Below are positions 1-9,570 of a DNA stretch of 64,000 nucleotides, in pieces. Origin of the DNA: Mangrovibrevibacter kandeliae (lineage in GTDB: Bacteria; Pseudomonadota; Alphaproteobacteria; Rhizobiales; Rhizobiaceae). Made by a program: the position numbers and the translations under genes. Below the pieces are notes generated by a model that made no database searches, had not been told where the DNA came from, and saw only the letters and a program-made list of their open reading frames with translations. How positions within the stretch are numbered: the first letter of the stretch is position 1; the number at the start of each line of letters is the position of its first letter. Location of the stretch: positions 62,001 through 126,000 of the forward strand of contig NZ_JANIFJ010000001.1 of NCBI RefSeq assembly GCF_024519155.1. The letters run 5' to 3'.

Positions 1-1
1 C

Positions 2-664
2 GTGGACGTCGTCGCCGAAACGTCGCAGGCGAACCAGTGCATCGTCATCGGCGAGGACCTCGGAACGGTGCCGCCCGGCTTCCGCCACACGATGGGGGAG
101 GCGAAGATCCTGTCCTACCGGCTGCTCTATTTCGAGCGGCACGGCGAGACGGGCTTCCTGATGCCGGAGGCCTATCCGGAGATCGCGCTCGCCTGCATCT
201 CCACCCACGACCTGCCGACGCTGCGCGGCTGGTGGAAGGGAACCGACATGCAACTGCGCGCCGACACCGGACGGCAGGATGCGGAGGCGACGGAGCGCAC
301 CTGGGACGAGCGTCGGCGCGACCGGCGGGCCCTGGTCCTGGCGCTGAAGGAGGCGGGGCTGCTGCCCGAGGCGTTCGACCGGATCGCCAGCGGCGAGGAC
401 TCGATGCCGCCTGAGGTTCCGACGTCGATGGTCGATGCCATCCATCGCTTCATCGCCCGCACCCGCAGCCGGCTGGTCGCCGTGCAGCTCGACGACATGA
501 TCGGCGCCGAACGGCAGCCGAACCTGCCGGGCACCACCGACGAGTATCCGAACTGGCGCATCCGCTCGATCGTGCCGCTCGAGGCGCTGCCCACCCACGA
601 GCGGTTCCGCAGCCTTGCCGCGGCGATGCGGCAGGAACGACCGAACGCGGACGGGAACGCCTAA
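2..664 (+). CDS. malQ: 4-alpha-glucanotransferase (amylomaltase), 3' part only
   Basis: This is the last ~220 residues of a GH77 4-alpha-glucanotransferase, a cytoplasmic enzyme that transfers glucan segments between maltodextrins. The start lies outside the window. Two GH77 landmarks are visible. GEDLGTVP near the visible N-terminus carries the expected acid/base Glu, and STHDLPTLRGWW carries the conserved His-Asp pair of the third catalytic Asp. The gene ends in TAA, 178 bp before treY on the same strand. In many Alphaproteobacteria malQ sits in one cluster with the trehalose genes treZ and treY, so treZ/glgX may lie just upstream of the window. The family call is firm; the real length cannot be seen. 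Confidence 0.9.
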   Translation: MDVVAETSQANQCIVIGEDLGTVPPGFRHTMGEAKILSYRLLYFERHGETGFLMPEAYPEIALACISTHDLPTLRGWWKGTDMQLRADTGRQDAEATERTWDERRRDRRALVLALKEAGLLPEAFDRIASGEDSMPPEVPTSMVDAIHRFIARTRSRLVAVQLDDMIGAERQPNLPGTTDEYPNWRIRSIVPLEALPTHERFRSLAAAMRQERPNADGNA

Positions 665-842
665 AGGACGTCGATCATGGTCGAAGTCGAAAGGCCGGGC
701 GCAGGGAGCACGATCGCAGCCGATCGGGTGCATCGGCAGGCCGCCCGCTCAGGCCACGCGCTCGTCCGTCTCGTCTCGTCTTGCCAGAACCAAGCCCGCC
801 ACGCGCCATCTCGGCGCCTCTCATGAGTGCACCCTTCAAATC

Positions 843-3566
843 ATGAACCACCCGCTCGTTGCGACCTATCGGCTCCAGTTCCGCTCCGGAACCGATTTCG
901 GCAGTGCCACCCATCTCGCGCCCTATCTGAAGCGCCTCGGGGTGAGCCACCTTTATGCGTCGCCGATCTTCGCGGCGGCGCCGGGCTCGACCCACGGCTA
1001 CGACGTCGTCGACTACAACCGCTTCGAGGACGAACTCGGCGGCGAGTCCGGCTTCCTGAAGATGAGCGACGCGCTGATCGAGAACGGCGTCGGGCTGATC
1101 CTCGACTTCGTGCCGAACCACATGGGCGTCAGCTCGGAGAACGCCTGGTGGGAGGACGTGCTCGCGTGGGGCGCCGACTCGCGCTACCGCGACGTCTTCG
1201 ACATGTCGTGGATGGCCGAGAAGATCCTCGTCCCCGTCCTCGGCAAGCCGTACGGCGACGCGCTGCGCGACGGCGACCTGTCGGTGATTCTCGACGAGGC
1301 GCGCGGCACGTTGCGCTTCGATGCGGCCGGATACCAGCTGCCGCTGGATCCGCGCACGCTCGGCCACGTCTTCGGCTACCTCGATCACGAGGAGCGCGAC
1401 CGGCTGCTGCGCCGCCTCGCCGTGGCGACGCCGTGGGACCAGCAGGAGCTGACAGAGCGCCTCGCCGAGCACATGGAGGATGAGAGCTTCCGCAGCGCGC
1501 TGAAGGCGGGTGTCGAGGCGATCAACCGCGATCACAATGCACTGCACCTCCTGCACGAGGCCCAGCACTGGCGGCTCGCCTGGTGGCGGACGGCACGCGA
1601 AAAGCTGACCTATCGCCGCTTCTTCGAGATCACCGACCTCATTGGGGTGCGCCAGGAGCGGCGGCGCGTATTCCAGGACTCACACCGCACGGTCATCCGC
1701 CTTGCGCGCGAGCGCCGCCTGGACGGGATCCGCATCGACCACGTCGACGGGCTCGGCGACCCGCGCGCCTATCTCGGCGACCTCAAGCAGGCCTTCCATG
1801 GAGTCCGGCGCAACCTGTCGATCCATGTGGAGAAGATCCTGACCGGGCCGGAGCGGCTCCGCCGGCGCTGGGACATCGAGGGCACGACCGGCTACGAGTT
1901 CATCACCGCGCTCGCCGGCCTTTACGTCGACGCCTCCAGGGAAGGGGCGATGACGCGCGCCTACACCGGCTTCATCGGCGAGGAGGAGAACCTCCGGGCG
2001 ATGATCGCCCGCCAGAAGCGGGAGATCTTCTCGCACAACCTTGCCGGCGAACTCCTCTATCTCACCAATGAGGCGATCGCGGTTGCGAGCCGGGGATTGT
2101 CCACCCGCGACCTCGGCCCCGACACGATGGCGCGCGCGATCGTCGAGATCGCCACCGAGCTTCCGGTCTACCGCACCTATGTCAGCGTCGAGGGGGTGCC
2201 GTCCGAGGACCATTCCGTCATCGACGGCGTGGTGGAGCGCGCCAAGGCGAGCCGGAGGATCGATGCCGACGAGCCGGTGGACTTCATCGGCCGCCTCCTC
2301 AAGCTTGACTTCGAGGACGGCCTCGACGTTGCCGGCGCGCTCGACTTCACCCGGCGCTTTCAGCAGACGACGGGCGCGGTGATGGCCAAGGCGGTCGAGG
2401 ACACCGTGTTCTATCGCTACAACCGGCTCATCGCGCTCAACGAGGTCGGCGGCGAGCCGGATCACTACGGCGGGACGGTCGAGGACTTCCACCGCGAAAT
2501 GGCGGTGCGGCTGGAGGATCAGCCCTTCGGCCTCCTCGCGACCTCCACCCACGACACCAAGCGGGCCGAGGATGCTCGCGCCCGTCTCTACACGCTGAGC
2601 GAGGCGCCGGAGCGCTGGGAGGACATTGCCCGCCGCTTCGCCCGGATGCTCGCGCCGTTCCGGCGGGAGCTCGAGGAGGGGCTGGTGTCCCCGGACCCGG
2701 CCAGCGAATGGATGTTCTACCAATCGCTCGTCGGGGTCCTGCCGCCGGACTTCGACCCCTCCGACCGGACGACGCGGCACGAGCTGGCCGGGCGCCTCAA
2801 CGCCTTCATGGAGAAGGCGGTGCGCGAAGCCAAGCGCTACACCAGCTGGACCTCGCCTTCGGCGCCCTTCGAGGCGCCGATCCGCGACTTCGTCGAGGCG
2901 GTGCTCGACGCCGGGCGGAGCGGCGATGCCCTCGCCACCTTCTGGGCGGACATCCAGCCCTTCGTCGTCGCCGGCGTCGTCAACACCTTGTCGCAGACGC
3001 TGCTGAAGTTCACGGTGCCGGGCGTGCCGGACATCTACCAGGGCACCGAGTTCTACGACCACAGCCTCGTCGATCCCGACAACCGCCGCGACGTCGACAT
3101 CGAAGGCCGCGGCCGCGGGATCGAGGACGGGGCGACGCTGGCGGACGCATTAGCCGACTGGCGGGACGGGCGCATCAAGGCGAAGCTGACCGCCGCGGCG
3201 CTGAAGGTGCGCGCGGCGGCCCCATCGCTGTTCACCGCCGGCGACTACCTGCCGCTCGAGGTCGAAGGTGCGATGGCCGAGCATCTCGTCGCCTTCGCAC
3301 GCCTCGACGCCGAGAGTGCTGCGGTCGTGCTGGCGCCGCGCCTCGTGCTCGCCTTGATGGGCGGCGCCGAGAACCCCCTGCCGCCGCCGGACGCCTGGCA
3401 GGACACGACCGTGGTGCTGCCCGACGCCCTGCGGGATCTCGTCTTCACCGACGCGCTGACGGGCCGGCCGATGCAGGCTTCGGGTCGGCTTCTGGTCCGG
3501 GAGGTTCTCTCGGTCCTGCCCGTGGCACTGCTGACCTCCGGCATCGGCGGCGACGGGGCGTCGTAA
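843..3566 (+). CDS. treY: Maltooligosyl trehalose synthase TreY
   Basis: This 907-aa GH13_26 enzyme isomerises the reducing-end alpha-1,4 link of maltooligosaccharides to alpha-1,1, the first step of TreY-TreZ trehalose synthesis in the cytosol. The catalytic set is visible: DFVPNHMG, GIRIDHVDGL (nucleophile Asp), VEKIL (acid/base Glu) and STHDTKRAEDAR (third Asp). The C-terminal VPDIYQGTEF motif is also typical. The frame stays open 228 nt further upstream, but family proteins begin with a TYRLQF-type strand about 7 residues in. I therefore chose ATG 843 (MNHPLVATYRLQF). TreZ is not in the window. The downstream neighbours are thuA- and thuB-like genes. Confidence 0.93.
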   Translation: MNHPLVATYRLQFRSGTDFGSATHLAPYLKRLGVSHLYASPIFAAAPGSTHGYDVVDYNRFEDELGGESGFLKMSDALIENGVGLILDFVPNHMGVSSENAWWEDVLAWGADSRYRDVFDMSWMAEKILVPVLGKPYGDALRDGDLSVILDEARGTLRFDAAGYQLPLDPRTLGHVFGYLDHEERDRLLRRLAVATPWDQQELTERLAEHMEDESFRSALKAGVEAINRDHNALHLLHEAQHWRLAWWRTAREKLTYRRFFEITDLIGVRQERRRVFQDSHRTVIRLARERRLDGIRIDHVDGLGDPRAYLGDLKQAFHGVRRNLSIHVEKILTGPERLRRRWDIEGTTGYEFITALAGLYVDASREGAMTRAYTGFIGEEENLRAMIARQKREIFSHNLAGELLYLTNEAIAVASRGLSTRDLGPDTMARAIVEIATELPVYRTYVSVEGVPSEDHSVIDGVVERAKASRRIDADEPVDFIGRLLKLDFEDGLDVAGALDFTRRFQQTTGAVMAKAVEDTVFYRYNRLIALNEVGGEPDHYGGTVEDFHREMAVRLEDQPFGLLATSTHDTKRAEDARARLYTLSEAPERWEDIARRFARMLAPFRRELEEGLVSPDPASEWMFYQSLVGVLPPDFDPSDRTTRHELAGRLNAFMEKAVREAKRYTSWTSPSAPFEAPIRDFVEAVLDAGRSGDALATFWADIQPFVVAGVVNTLSQTLLKFTVPGVPDIYQGTEFYDHSLVDPDNRRDVDIEGRGRGIEDGATLADALADWRDGRIKAKLTAAALKVRAAAPSLFTAGDYLPLEVEGAMAEHLVAFARLDAESAAVVLAPRLVLALMGGAENPLPPPDAWQDTTVVLPDALRDLVFTDALTGRPMQASGRLLVREVLSVLPVALLTSGIGGDGAS

Positions 3567-3590
3567 CGAAAGCGAGGGGAGGAGGAGGCC

Positions 3591-4361
3591 ATGTCGATCC
3601 GCACGGTCGTCTGGAACGAGTTCAAGCACGAACGGGAGAACGCGACCGTCACCGGCCTCTATCCCGACGGCATCCATGCCGCGATCGCCGGCGCATTGCG
3701 GGAGGATCCCGAGTTCGAGGTATCCACCGCGACGCTGCCGGAGCCCGAGCACGGCCTGCCGCAGGCGCGGCTGGACCAGACCGACGTCCTCCTCTGGTGG
3801 GGCCACAAGGCGCATGACGAGGTCGACGATGCGGTGGTCGAGCGCGTGGCCCAGCGGGTGCACGAGGGGATGGGCCTGATCGTCCTCCACTCCGGCCATT
3901 ACTCGAAGATCTTCAAGCGGCTGATGGGCACGCCCTGCTCGCTGCGATGGCGTGTGGCCGACGAACGGGAACGGCTCTGGGCGATCAACCGCTCGCATCC
4001 GATCGCACAGGGGATCGGGCCTTGCATCGAGCTGCCGCGGGCGGAGATGTACGGCGAGCCGTTCCTGGTGCCGGAGCCGATGGAGACGGTCTTCATCTCC
4101 TGGTTCGAGGGCGGCGAGGTGTTCCGATCCGGCCTCACCTACCAGCGCGGCGCCGGGAAGATCTTCTACTTCCGCCCCGGGCACGAGACCTACCCGATCT
4201 ATCACGAGCCGGCGATCCAGACGGTGCTGCGCAATGCGGTGCGTTGGGCGTACAACCCGGTGAAGCCGTGGGCCGATGTCGCCAAGGCGCCGAACGTGCC
4301 GGTGGGCGAAGCGCGCGAGCGGATCGGCGTCCGCGCGCCGAACAACTTGGGCCGAACGTGA
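3591..4361 (+). CDS. thuA: ThuA-like trehalose utilisation protein
   Basis: This 256-aa protein belongs to the ThuA family, a class-I glutamine amidotransferase-like fold without the catalytic Cys. In Sinorhizobium, ThuA works with the dehydrogenase ThuB in the 3-keto-trehalose route of trehalose and sucrose-isomer breakdown. The typical N-terminus ([15 protein letters not shown]), [12 protein letters not shown] and [11 protein letters not shown] near the C-terminus are all present. It starts at an ATG behind a strong GGGGAGGAGGAGG Shine-Dalgarno tract, 24 nt after treY. The thuB-like gene follows 16 nt later. The thuEFGK transporter is not here, so this copy may act on internal sugars. The exact biochemical step is known for the family only in outline. 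Confidence 0.85.
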   Translation: MSIRTVVWNEFKHERENATVTGLYPDGIHAAIAGALREDPEFEVSTATLPEPEHGLPQARLDQTDVLLWWGHKAHDEVDDAVVERVAQRVHEGMGLIVLHSGHYSKIFKRLMGTPCSLRWRVADERERLWAINRSHPIAQGIGPCIELPRAEMYGEPFLVPEPMETVFISWFEGGEVFRSGLTYQRGAGKIFYFRPGHETYPIYHEPAIQTVLRNAVRWAYNPVKPWADVAKAPNVPVGEARERIGVRAPNNLGRT

Positions 4362-4377
4362 GGACCACGCAGACACG

Positions 4378-5466
4378 ATGACCGACAAGCGGATCATGAT
4401 CCTCGGCACCGGCGGGATTGCCCATCGCCATGCCGAGCATTTCAGCGCCATTCCCGGCTGCAGCGTCGTCGCCGCCTGCGACATCAATCGCGAGCGCGTC
4501 AGCGCCTTTGCCGAGTTGCACAAGATCGAGACGGTGTTCGACGACCTCGATGCGGCGCTCGCCTGGGGCGAGTTCGACGCCGTGGTCAATGCGACGCCCG
4601 ACCCGGTGCACAAGCCAACGACGCTGAAGGCGATCGCGGCCGGCAAGCACGTCTTCTGCGAAAAGCCGCTGGCGCTGAACTACCAGGACGCCATGGAGAT
4701 GACCGAGGCCGCAGAGCGGGCGGGCGTGGTCAACATGGTCAACCTCACCTACCGCAATGCCCATGCCATCCAGATGGCGCGCAGGATGATCGCGGAGGGG
4801 CAGATCGGGGCGGTGCGCCATGTCGATGCCGGCTACATGCAGAGCTGGCTCACCGGCAAGCACTGGGGCGACTGGCGCACCGATGAGCGCTGGCTCTGGC
4901 GCCTGTCCTCCGAGCACGGCTCGAAGGGCGTCCTCGGCGACATCGGCATCCACATCCTCGACTTCGCCTCCTTCGGCACCGGGCTCGCGATCAAGGGCAT
5001 GCAGGCGCGCCTGAAGACCTTCGACAAGGCCGAGGGCAACGCCATCGGCGCCTACAGGCTCGACGCCAACGACTCCTGTGCGATGACGGTGGAGTACGAG
5101 AACGGCGCGCTCGGCGTGATCCACATGTCGCGCTTTGCGACCGGCAAGGCCAACGACCTCGACATGGTGATCTATGGCGAGACCGGGGCCCTGAAGATCT
5201 GGGCCAACCAGCAGGACTCGACGATGCAGGTCTGCCTCGGGCCGGACATCGAGACGCAGACCTGGCGATCGCTCGAGTGCCCGCCGACGCCGAAGAACGC
5301 CGAGCGTTTCGTGCTCGCGCTCCTCACCGGCGAGAACGGCGCACCCGACTTCCGCCATGCGGCCCAGGTGCAGAAGCTGATGGACCTCGCCTTCGTGTCC
5401 GACGTCGAGCGCCGGATGCTCGACGTCGACGCGGTGACGCCGCCGAAGGAGCCGCCGACGGTCTGA
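4378..5466 (+). CDS. thuB: Gfo/Idh/MocA-family sugar dehydrogenase (ThuB-like)
   Basis: This is a 362-aa NAD(P)-dependent oxidoreductase. The N-terminal Rossmann motif is ILGTGGIAHRHAEHF, and the family signature EKPLALN (catalytic Lys) lies about 90 residues in. The C-terminal Gfo/Idh/MocA substrate domain follows, with HILDFASFGTG and a conserved HMSRFATG region. Position directly behind thuA indicates the ThuB role, oxidation of a disaccharide to its 3-keto form. I chose ATG 4378 because the Rossmann strand begins 6 residues later; the longer reading frame overlaps thuA and has no Rossmann-like extension. Substrate specificity cannot be read from sequence, and other sugars or inositols remain possible. 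Confidence 0.8.
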   Translation: MTDKRIMILGTGGIAHRHAEHFSAIPGCSVVAACDINRERVSAFAELHKIETVFDDLDAALAWGEFDAVVNATPDPVHKPTTLKAIAAGKHVFCEKPLALNYQDAMEMTEAAERAGVVNMVNLTYRNAHAIQMARRMIAEGQIGAVRHVDAGYMQSWLTGKHWGDWRTDERWLWRLSSEHGSKGVLGDIGIHILDFASFGTGLAIKGMQARLKTFDKAEGNAIGAYRLDANDSCAMTVEYENGALGVIHMSRFATGKANDLDMVIYGETGALKIWANQQDSTMQVCLGPDIETQTWRSLECPPTPKNAERFVLALLTGENGAPDFRHAAQVQKLMDLAFVSDVERRMLDVDAVTPPKEPPTV

Positions 5467-5487
5467 CCGTCGACTGCGCCGGCAGGC

Positions 5488-6003
5488 TCAGCCGCCCGAG
5501 GTCGGCTCCAGCGCGGGGTTGCGGGTATAGCCGGGGCCGATGGTCAGCGGCGCCTTCGGCATCACCTGGTCGTCCATGTCGGAGGCCACGGTGAACCTGC
5601 CCTCGTAGAGGATGGCGCCGTCGCCCCACTGCTTCAGCCGCACGTGCACCGCATAGGGCTTGCCCTTTTCGATGCCGTGCAACGGCGGAGATCGGACGCC
5701 ATAGCGATTGCTTCTCGGCGTCAGCACCTGGCTGACATGGTGCGGCGGCCCCCCGGCAGGATCGTCGAAGTCGGCCTCGAGGGTGGAGAAGGCCCGCACC
5801 GGTTTCATGACGACGGCGGTGAAGCCGTAATAGGCGTCGGCGACGCGGTAGTTGAACATGAAGCCGCTGCCGACGATCTTCACATAGGGCGTCTCGGCGG
5901 GCGGCACCCGCATCGTCCAGCCGATGGCGAAGAGCGCCGCCAGGAGGACACATCCCGCGACGACGAGGTGCCGCAGGCTTACCGTCTCGATCACGCGCTG
6001 CAT
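5488..6003 (-). CDS. Conserved hypothetical membrane-anchored protein
   Basis: This 171-aa protein converges on the thuB-like gene with 21 nt between the stops. Residues ~9-30 form one hydrophobic segment (HLVVAGCVLLAALFAIGW), either an uncleaved membrane anchor or a signal peptide. The rest is soluble and presumably periplasmic, with a Tyr/Phe-rich stretch (FMFNYRVADAYYGFTAV) and a Pro/Gly-rich C-terminus. It has no Cys beyond the membrane segment and no recognisable catalytic motif. I do not recognise the family. Codon use and reading-frame quality match the neighbours, so it is likely a real gene. Confidence 0.6.
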   Translation of the reverse strand: MQRVIETVSLRHLVVAGCVLLAALFAIGWTMRVPPAETPYVKIVGSGFMFNYRVADAYYGFTAVVMKPVRAFSTLEADFDDPAGGPPHHVSQVLTPRSNRYGVRSPPLHGIEKGKPYAVHVRLKQWGDGAILYEGRFTVASDMDDQVMPKAPLTIGPGYTRNPALEPTSGG

Positions 6004-6275
6004 GGCCCGCCTCCCGACAGTTCGTCGCCTCAGCTTAGTCTCTTTTCGTCGCCACGTCAGTGCCGCCGCGACCGCGGCCGGTCTGGCTGACGAGGAGCCG
6101 ATGGCACCGACGGCGAGTCACGGAGTGCCGCCGGGGCCGGTGGAAAAGTGATCGGCGAGCTCGCAGGCATGGATTGCGGGGTGCTTCGCATCGGCCCATC
6201 AGCGATGACGTCTGCGAATCATCTTCCCGCGTCGTCCGCTCGCCGGCTGCGCCGCCTCCCCCCGAGCCCGTCACG

Positions 6276-7163
6276 ATGCAGGTCGGCATCCTCCTCGCCT
6301 TCATGGCCTATCTGTCCTTCTCCTGCGGCGACGCCTCGGTGAAGGCGCTCGGCGACACGCTGCCGGTGTTCGAGATCGGCTTCTTCGTCTCGCTCTTCGC
6401 GCTCGTGCCGACGCTCCTGACCAAGCGACCGGAGGACGACTGGGCGAGCATCCTCAGGCCGACGCGGCCCTGGCTCGTGCTCGTGCGCGCCGTCAGCGGC
6501 ACCACCGGCGGCATCCTCTCGGTAATCGCCTTCACGACGCTGCCGCTGGCCGAGGCCTATGCCCTGATCTTCCTCCTGCCGGTGCTGGTCACGATCTTCT
6601 CGCGGCTCGTCCTGAAGGAGACGATCGGCTGGAAGCGCTGGTCGGCGGTGCTGCTCGGCCTGTGCGGCGTGCTCCTCGTGGTGCGTCCCGGCTTCCGCGA
6701 GATCCTGCCGGGCCATTTCGCCGCCTTCGGCTGCGCGGTCTGCGGCGCGGTCACGGTCATCGTGCTCCGCGTCCTCGGCCCGAGCGAGCGGCGGATCACG
6801 CTGATCGGCGCGGTGCTGGTGAGCGCGGTCGCGGTCAACGGCGTCCTGATGGCGACCACCTACGTCCATCCGGGACGAGGCGATTTCGCCGTGCTTCTCC
6901 TGGGGGGACTCGCCGCCGGTCTCGGGCACCTGTGCATCGTGTTCGCCACCCGCACCGCACCTGCCGCCCGGGTCGCGCCCACGCAGTACAGCCAGATCAT
7001 CTGGGCGGCGCTGCTCGGGGCCGCCTTCTTCGGCGAATATCCCGACGCGATCAGCGTCGCCGGCATGGCGATGGTCGGCTGCTCCGGCCTCTTCACCTTC
7101 GTGCGCGAGGAGAAGCGGGTCGGTTGGTCGCGCAAGACGCCGCTGCTGCGCAACCGCGGCTGA
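6276..7163 (+). CDS. DMT-superfamily (EamA) transporter
   Basis: This 295-aa polytopic inner-membrane protein has about ten hydrophobic helices arranged as two EamA halves. Typical features are the first helix after MQVGILLAFMAYLSF, a GD.SVKALG segment after helix 1, an EAYALIFLLPVLVTIFSR helix and the A.YSQIIWAALLGA.FFGE motif near the end of the second half. The family exports amino acids, purines or other small metabolites; the substrate here is unknown. ATG 6276 was chosen because it starts the first membrane helix; the 72 codons upstream are Arg-rich and non-membrane. The gene faces the DUF1217 gene, with a hairpin between the stops. Confidence 0.85.
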   Translation: MQVGILLAFMAYLSFSCGDASVKALGDTLPVFEIGFFVSLFALVPTLLTKRPEDDWASILRPTRPWLVLVRAVSGTTGGILSVIAFTTLPLAEAYALIFLLPVLVTIFSRLVLKETIGWKRWSAVLLGLCGVLLVVRPGFREILPGHFAAFGCAVCGAVTVIVLRVLGPSERRITLIGAVLVSAVAVNGVLMATTYVHPGRGDFAVLLLGGLAAGLGHLCIVFATRTAPAARVAPTQYSQIIWAALLGAAFFGEYPDAISVAGMAMVGCSGLFTFVREEKRVGWSRKTPLLRNRG

Positions 7164-7167
7164 GCCA

Positions 7168-7190
7168 GGCAGCGCCGCGAAGGCGCTGCC
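7168..7190. terminator. Hairpin between convergent genes
   Basis: A perfect 9-bp stem (GGCAGCGCC / GGCGCTGCC) with a 5-nt loop fills the 31-bp gap between the EamA transporter and the DUF1217 gene. There is no T tract on either side, so it is either a weak bidirectional terminator or a 3'-end stabiliser. Confidence 0.5.
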
Positions 7191-7194
7191 GGCC

Positions 7195-9354
7195 TCAGAG
7201 ATAGGCGAGGATGTTGGTGCCGTCGCCGGAGGACGCGGAGGACCCGCCGAGCAGGATCAGCGCCGGGTTGCTCGAGGCCGAGTTGTCGTTCTGCACATCG
7301 TACATGGCGGCGAAGCGCGAGATGAACTTGTCGAGCGATTTCGGGTCGTGGAAGTCGGCGATGTCCAGCTTCTTCTGGAGAACGCGCGCCTGCACGTCGA
7401 GATCGGCCTGGGACATGCTGGCCGGCAGCCCGAGCGCGGTGCGCACGACCTCGAAGGCGGCCTTGTCGGCGAGGATGTCGTAGGCGCTGTTGAGATTGGG
7501 TGCGACGCGCTGGAAGTAGAGCGCGAGGCGCGCGCCCTCGCTCTGGTCGCCGACGTTCGTCTCGAGCGTCAGGCGGGCATAGAGATCCTGCGTCTGGACC
7601 ACCTTGGCGGCGTTCTGGGCGGTATCGCCGAGCGCGATCGAGCCATCCGTCTCGAAGTTGAAGCTCATCGCGATTTCCTGGAAGCGACTGTCCTGCGAGT
7701 AGACGTAGCTCGACTTGTCGGCGAGGTCGCTGGTCAGGATCTTCTTCCACATCGCCGGCGTGACGGTCTGGTCCTCCAGGCCGTGGGCCTTCAGGACGAA
7801 GCTCGTCAGCTTCTTGTCGGCGACGAACTCGTCGAGGCTGGTGATGGTCGGCATCGTGTCCAGGTAGTACTGGACCTCCTCTTTGGCGTTGTCCTTCTGG
7901 ATCTGGCTCGCATTGCTGCCGAGCGCCTTGACGTATTCGGTCGCGAGCGACTGCTGCTCGCTGGTCGACTGAGCCAGTCGCTGGCCCTGGATCTTGCCGT
8001 CCGCACCGAAGTTGAAGGCGGCTGCGAGGTCGGTGTAGCGGCTGTCCTTCTGCTTGCTGGCATAGCTCTTGGGATCGGAGGCGTCGCTGAGAAGGATCTT
8101 GCGGACATCGGTCCTGGAGATCGTCTTGGGATCGAAGCCGTAGGCGGTCAGCACGTACTCGTACATCGACTTGTCGCGCAGGAGGTCGTCGACGCTCGTT
8201 ACCTTGCGGGACTCGAGGCGGAAGATCGAGGTGTCGAGGTCGTCGTTCTGCTTCACGCTGTCGAGGTAGTGCGCCTGGTAGCCGTCCTTCACCGTCTCGA
8301 TGCCGGCGGCCGAAATCGGACCGCCCGCACCGACGCTGCCGTCGGTGTTGAAGTTGAAGGCCGCGTACATCGCCTTGTACTTCGCGGTGTCGCTCGCCGA
8401 GGCGTTGAGACCGTCGATGTAGGTGTCGCCCATCTTCAGGACGTTGACGATCGTCCCGGCGGAAACGGCGTCGGGATTGAAGCCGAAGGCCGTAACGACG
8501 TAGTCGAGCAGCTTCTCGTTGCCGGTGAGGTCGGTGACCTGCGTGACGTTGCCGATGGTGTTCTCGAAATAATCCGTCTTGTACTGGACGGCGGCCGCTC
8601 CGGTGCCGTTCCCGGTCGTCTCGTTGTAGCGGTAGACGGTGTCGTCGAGGACAGTGGCGTTCGAGGTCTGCGCGGTGGCGCTGCCCGACGGGCCGAAGCC
8701 GAGCTGGGTCGCGAGGTCGAAGAACTTGCTGTTGGCGGTGCTCGAGATGTAGGCGGTCTTGTCCGACCGGTCGGCGGTGAGCGCCTCCTTCACGTAGGAC
8801 TTCGACATGTAGGTCGGGTCGATCCCGAAGGCCTTCAGGGCGTAGTCGAACAGGCGGTCATTGTTCACCAGCTGATCGACGGTGGTGATCGTCGACAGCT
8901 GGCTCTTGAAGTATGTGCCCTCGGTCTCGGCGGCGGCGGCGTTGCGCACGCGGGCCTCGGAATAGGCGTCGACCGTAGTGTCTTCCTGAAGTGCCGTCTG
9001 CGCCGCGACATCGACGTTGATCTTGCCGTCGCTGCCGAAGTTGAAGGCCTTGGCGAAGGCGACGAACTTCTTGTCGACCAGCCGGTTGGCGAAGCTGTTC
9101 GCATCGGACAGGTCGCTCTCCAGCACCTTGCGCATGAAGCCCTGCTGGTTGATCTGCTCGTCGAGCCCGTAGGCCTTCATCGCATAGCTGTAGAGGCGGA
9201 AGTCGGAGATGAAGTCGTCGACGCTCTGCACCTTGCCGATGTTGTCGGCGTAGTAGTCGCCTGCCCGTTTGTTGGCCGCGTTGCCCGTCACGGTCGCGAG
9301 GCTGCGCTCCAGATTGGCGCTGTAGAGCCGGTAGCTGAGGAGAGTCGAGACCAT
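7195..9354 (-). CDS. DUF1217 repeat protein
   Basis: This 719-aa soluble protein has no signal peptide. It is built from five full DUF1217 units and one shortened C-terminal unit. Each unit starts with a YF/YY..IG.V..V.D motif, continues with a LY.Y.LKAFG-type helix and a D..SYA..-type region, and ends in FNF.TDG or FNFGSDGKI. The second unit has the variant LGFGPSG. DUF1217 genes are typical of Rhizobiales and often lie in or near flagellar clusters, but no flagellar gene is visible here. ATG 9354 (MVSTLLSYRLYSANLER) was chosen because family proteins begin with this segment; the 20 upstream codons look like leader sequence. The molecular function is unknown. Confidence 0.8.
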   Translation of the reverse strand: MVSTLLSYRLYSANLERSLATVTGNAANKRAGDYYADNIGKVQSVDDFISDFRLYSYAMKAYGLDEQINQQGFMRKVLESDLSDANSFANRLVDKKFVAFAKAFNFGSDGKINVDVAAQTALQEDTTVDAYSEARVRNAAAAETEGTYFKSQLSTITTVDQLVNNDRLFDYALKAFGIDPTYMSKSYVKEALTADRSDKTAYISSTANSKFFDLATQLGFGPSGSATAQTSNATVLDDTVYRYNETTGNGTGAAAVQYKTDYFENTIGNVTQVTDLTGNEKLLDYVVTAFGFNPDAVSAGTIVNVLKMGDTYIDGLNASASDTAKYKAMYAAFNFNTDGSVGAGGPISAAGIETVKDGYQAHYLDSVKQNDDLDTSIFRLESRKVTSVDDLLRDKSMYEYVLTAYGFDPKTISRTDVRKILLSDASDPKSYASKQKDSRYTDLAAAFNFGADGKIQGQRLAQSTSEQQSLATEYVKALGSNASQIQKDNAKEEVQYYLDTMPTITSLDEFVADKKLTSFVLKAHGLEDQTVTPAMWKKILTSDLADKSSYVYSQDSRFQEIAMSFNFETDGSIALGDTAQNAAKVVQTQDLYARLTLETNVGDQSEGARLALYFQRVAPNLNSAYDILADKAAFEVVRTALGLPASMSQADLDVQARVLQKKLDIADFHDPKSLDKFISRFAAMYDVQNDNSASSNPALILLGGSSASSGDGTNILAYL

Positions 9355-9570
9355 GATGCCGCCAGGTTCGCTGATCGCTCGGGTGCGACGGCAGACGTCG
9401 CTTGGGGCGAGCATAGGGCGTCATGGTTAACGGAACCTTGACGGTGGCCCGCGCGCGGCAAACAGCGTTAAGGCTTCGCACTTGCGAAATTGCTGATCCG
9501 GCGCAACTCTCGTCGCAATCGTGTGCAGACTGCCGTCCTCGCGCGGCCGTTGACGAGGAGAGTGTCGCCC

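Noticed and set aside
615..842. N-terminal extension of TreY by 76 residues
   Set aside because: The added part is Arg/Ser-rich, overlaps malQ and precedes the conserved TreY start; ATG 843 fits the family.
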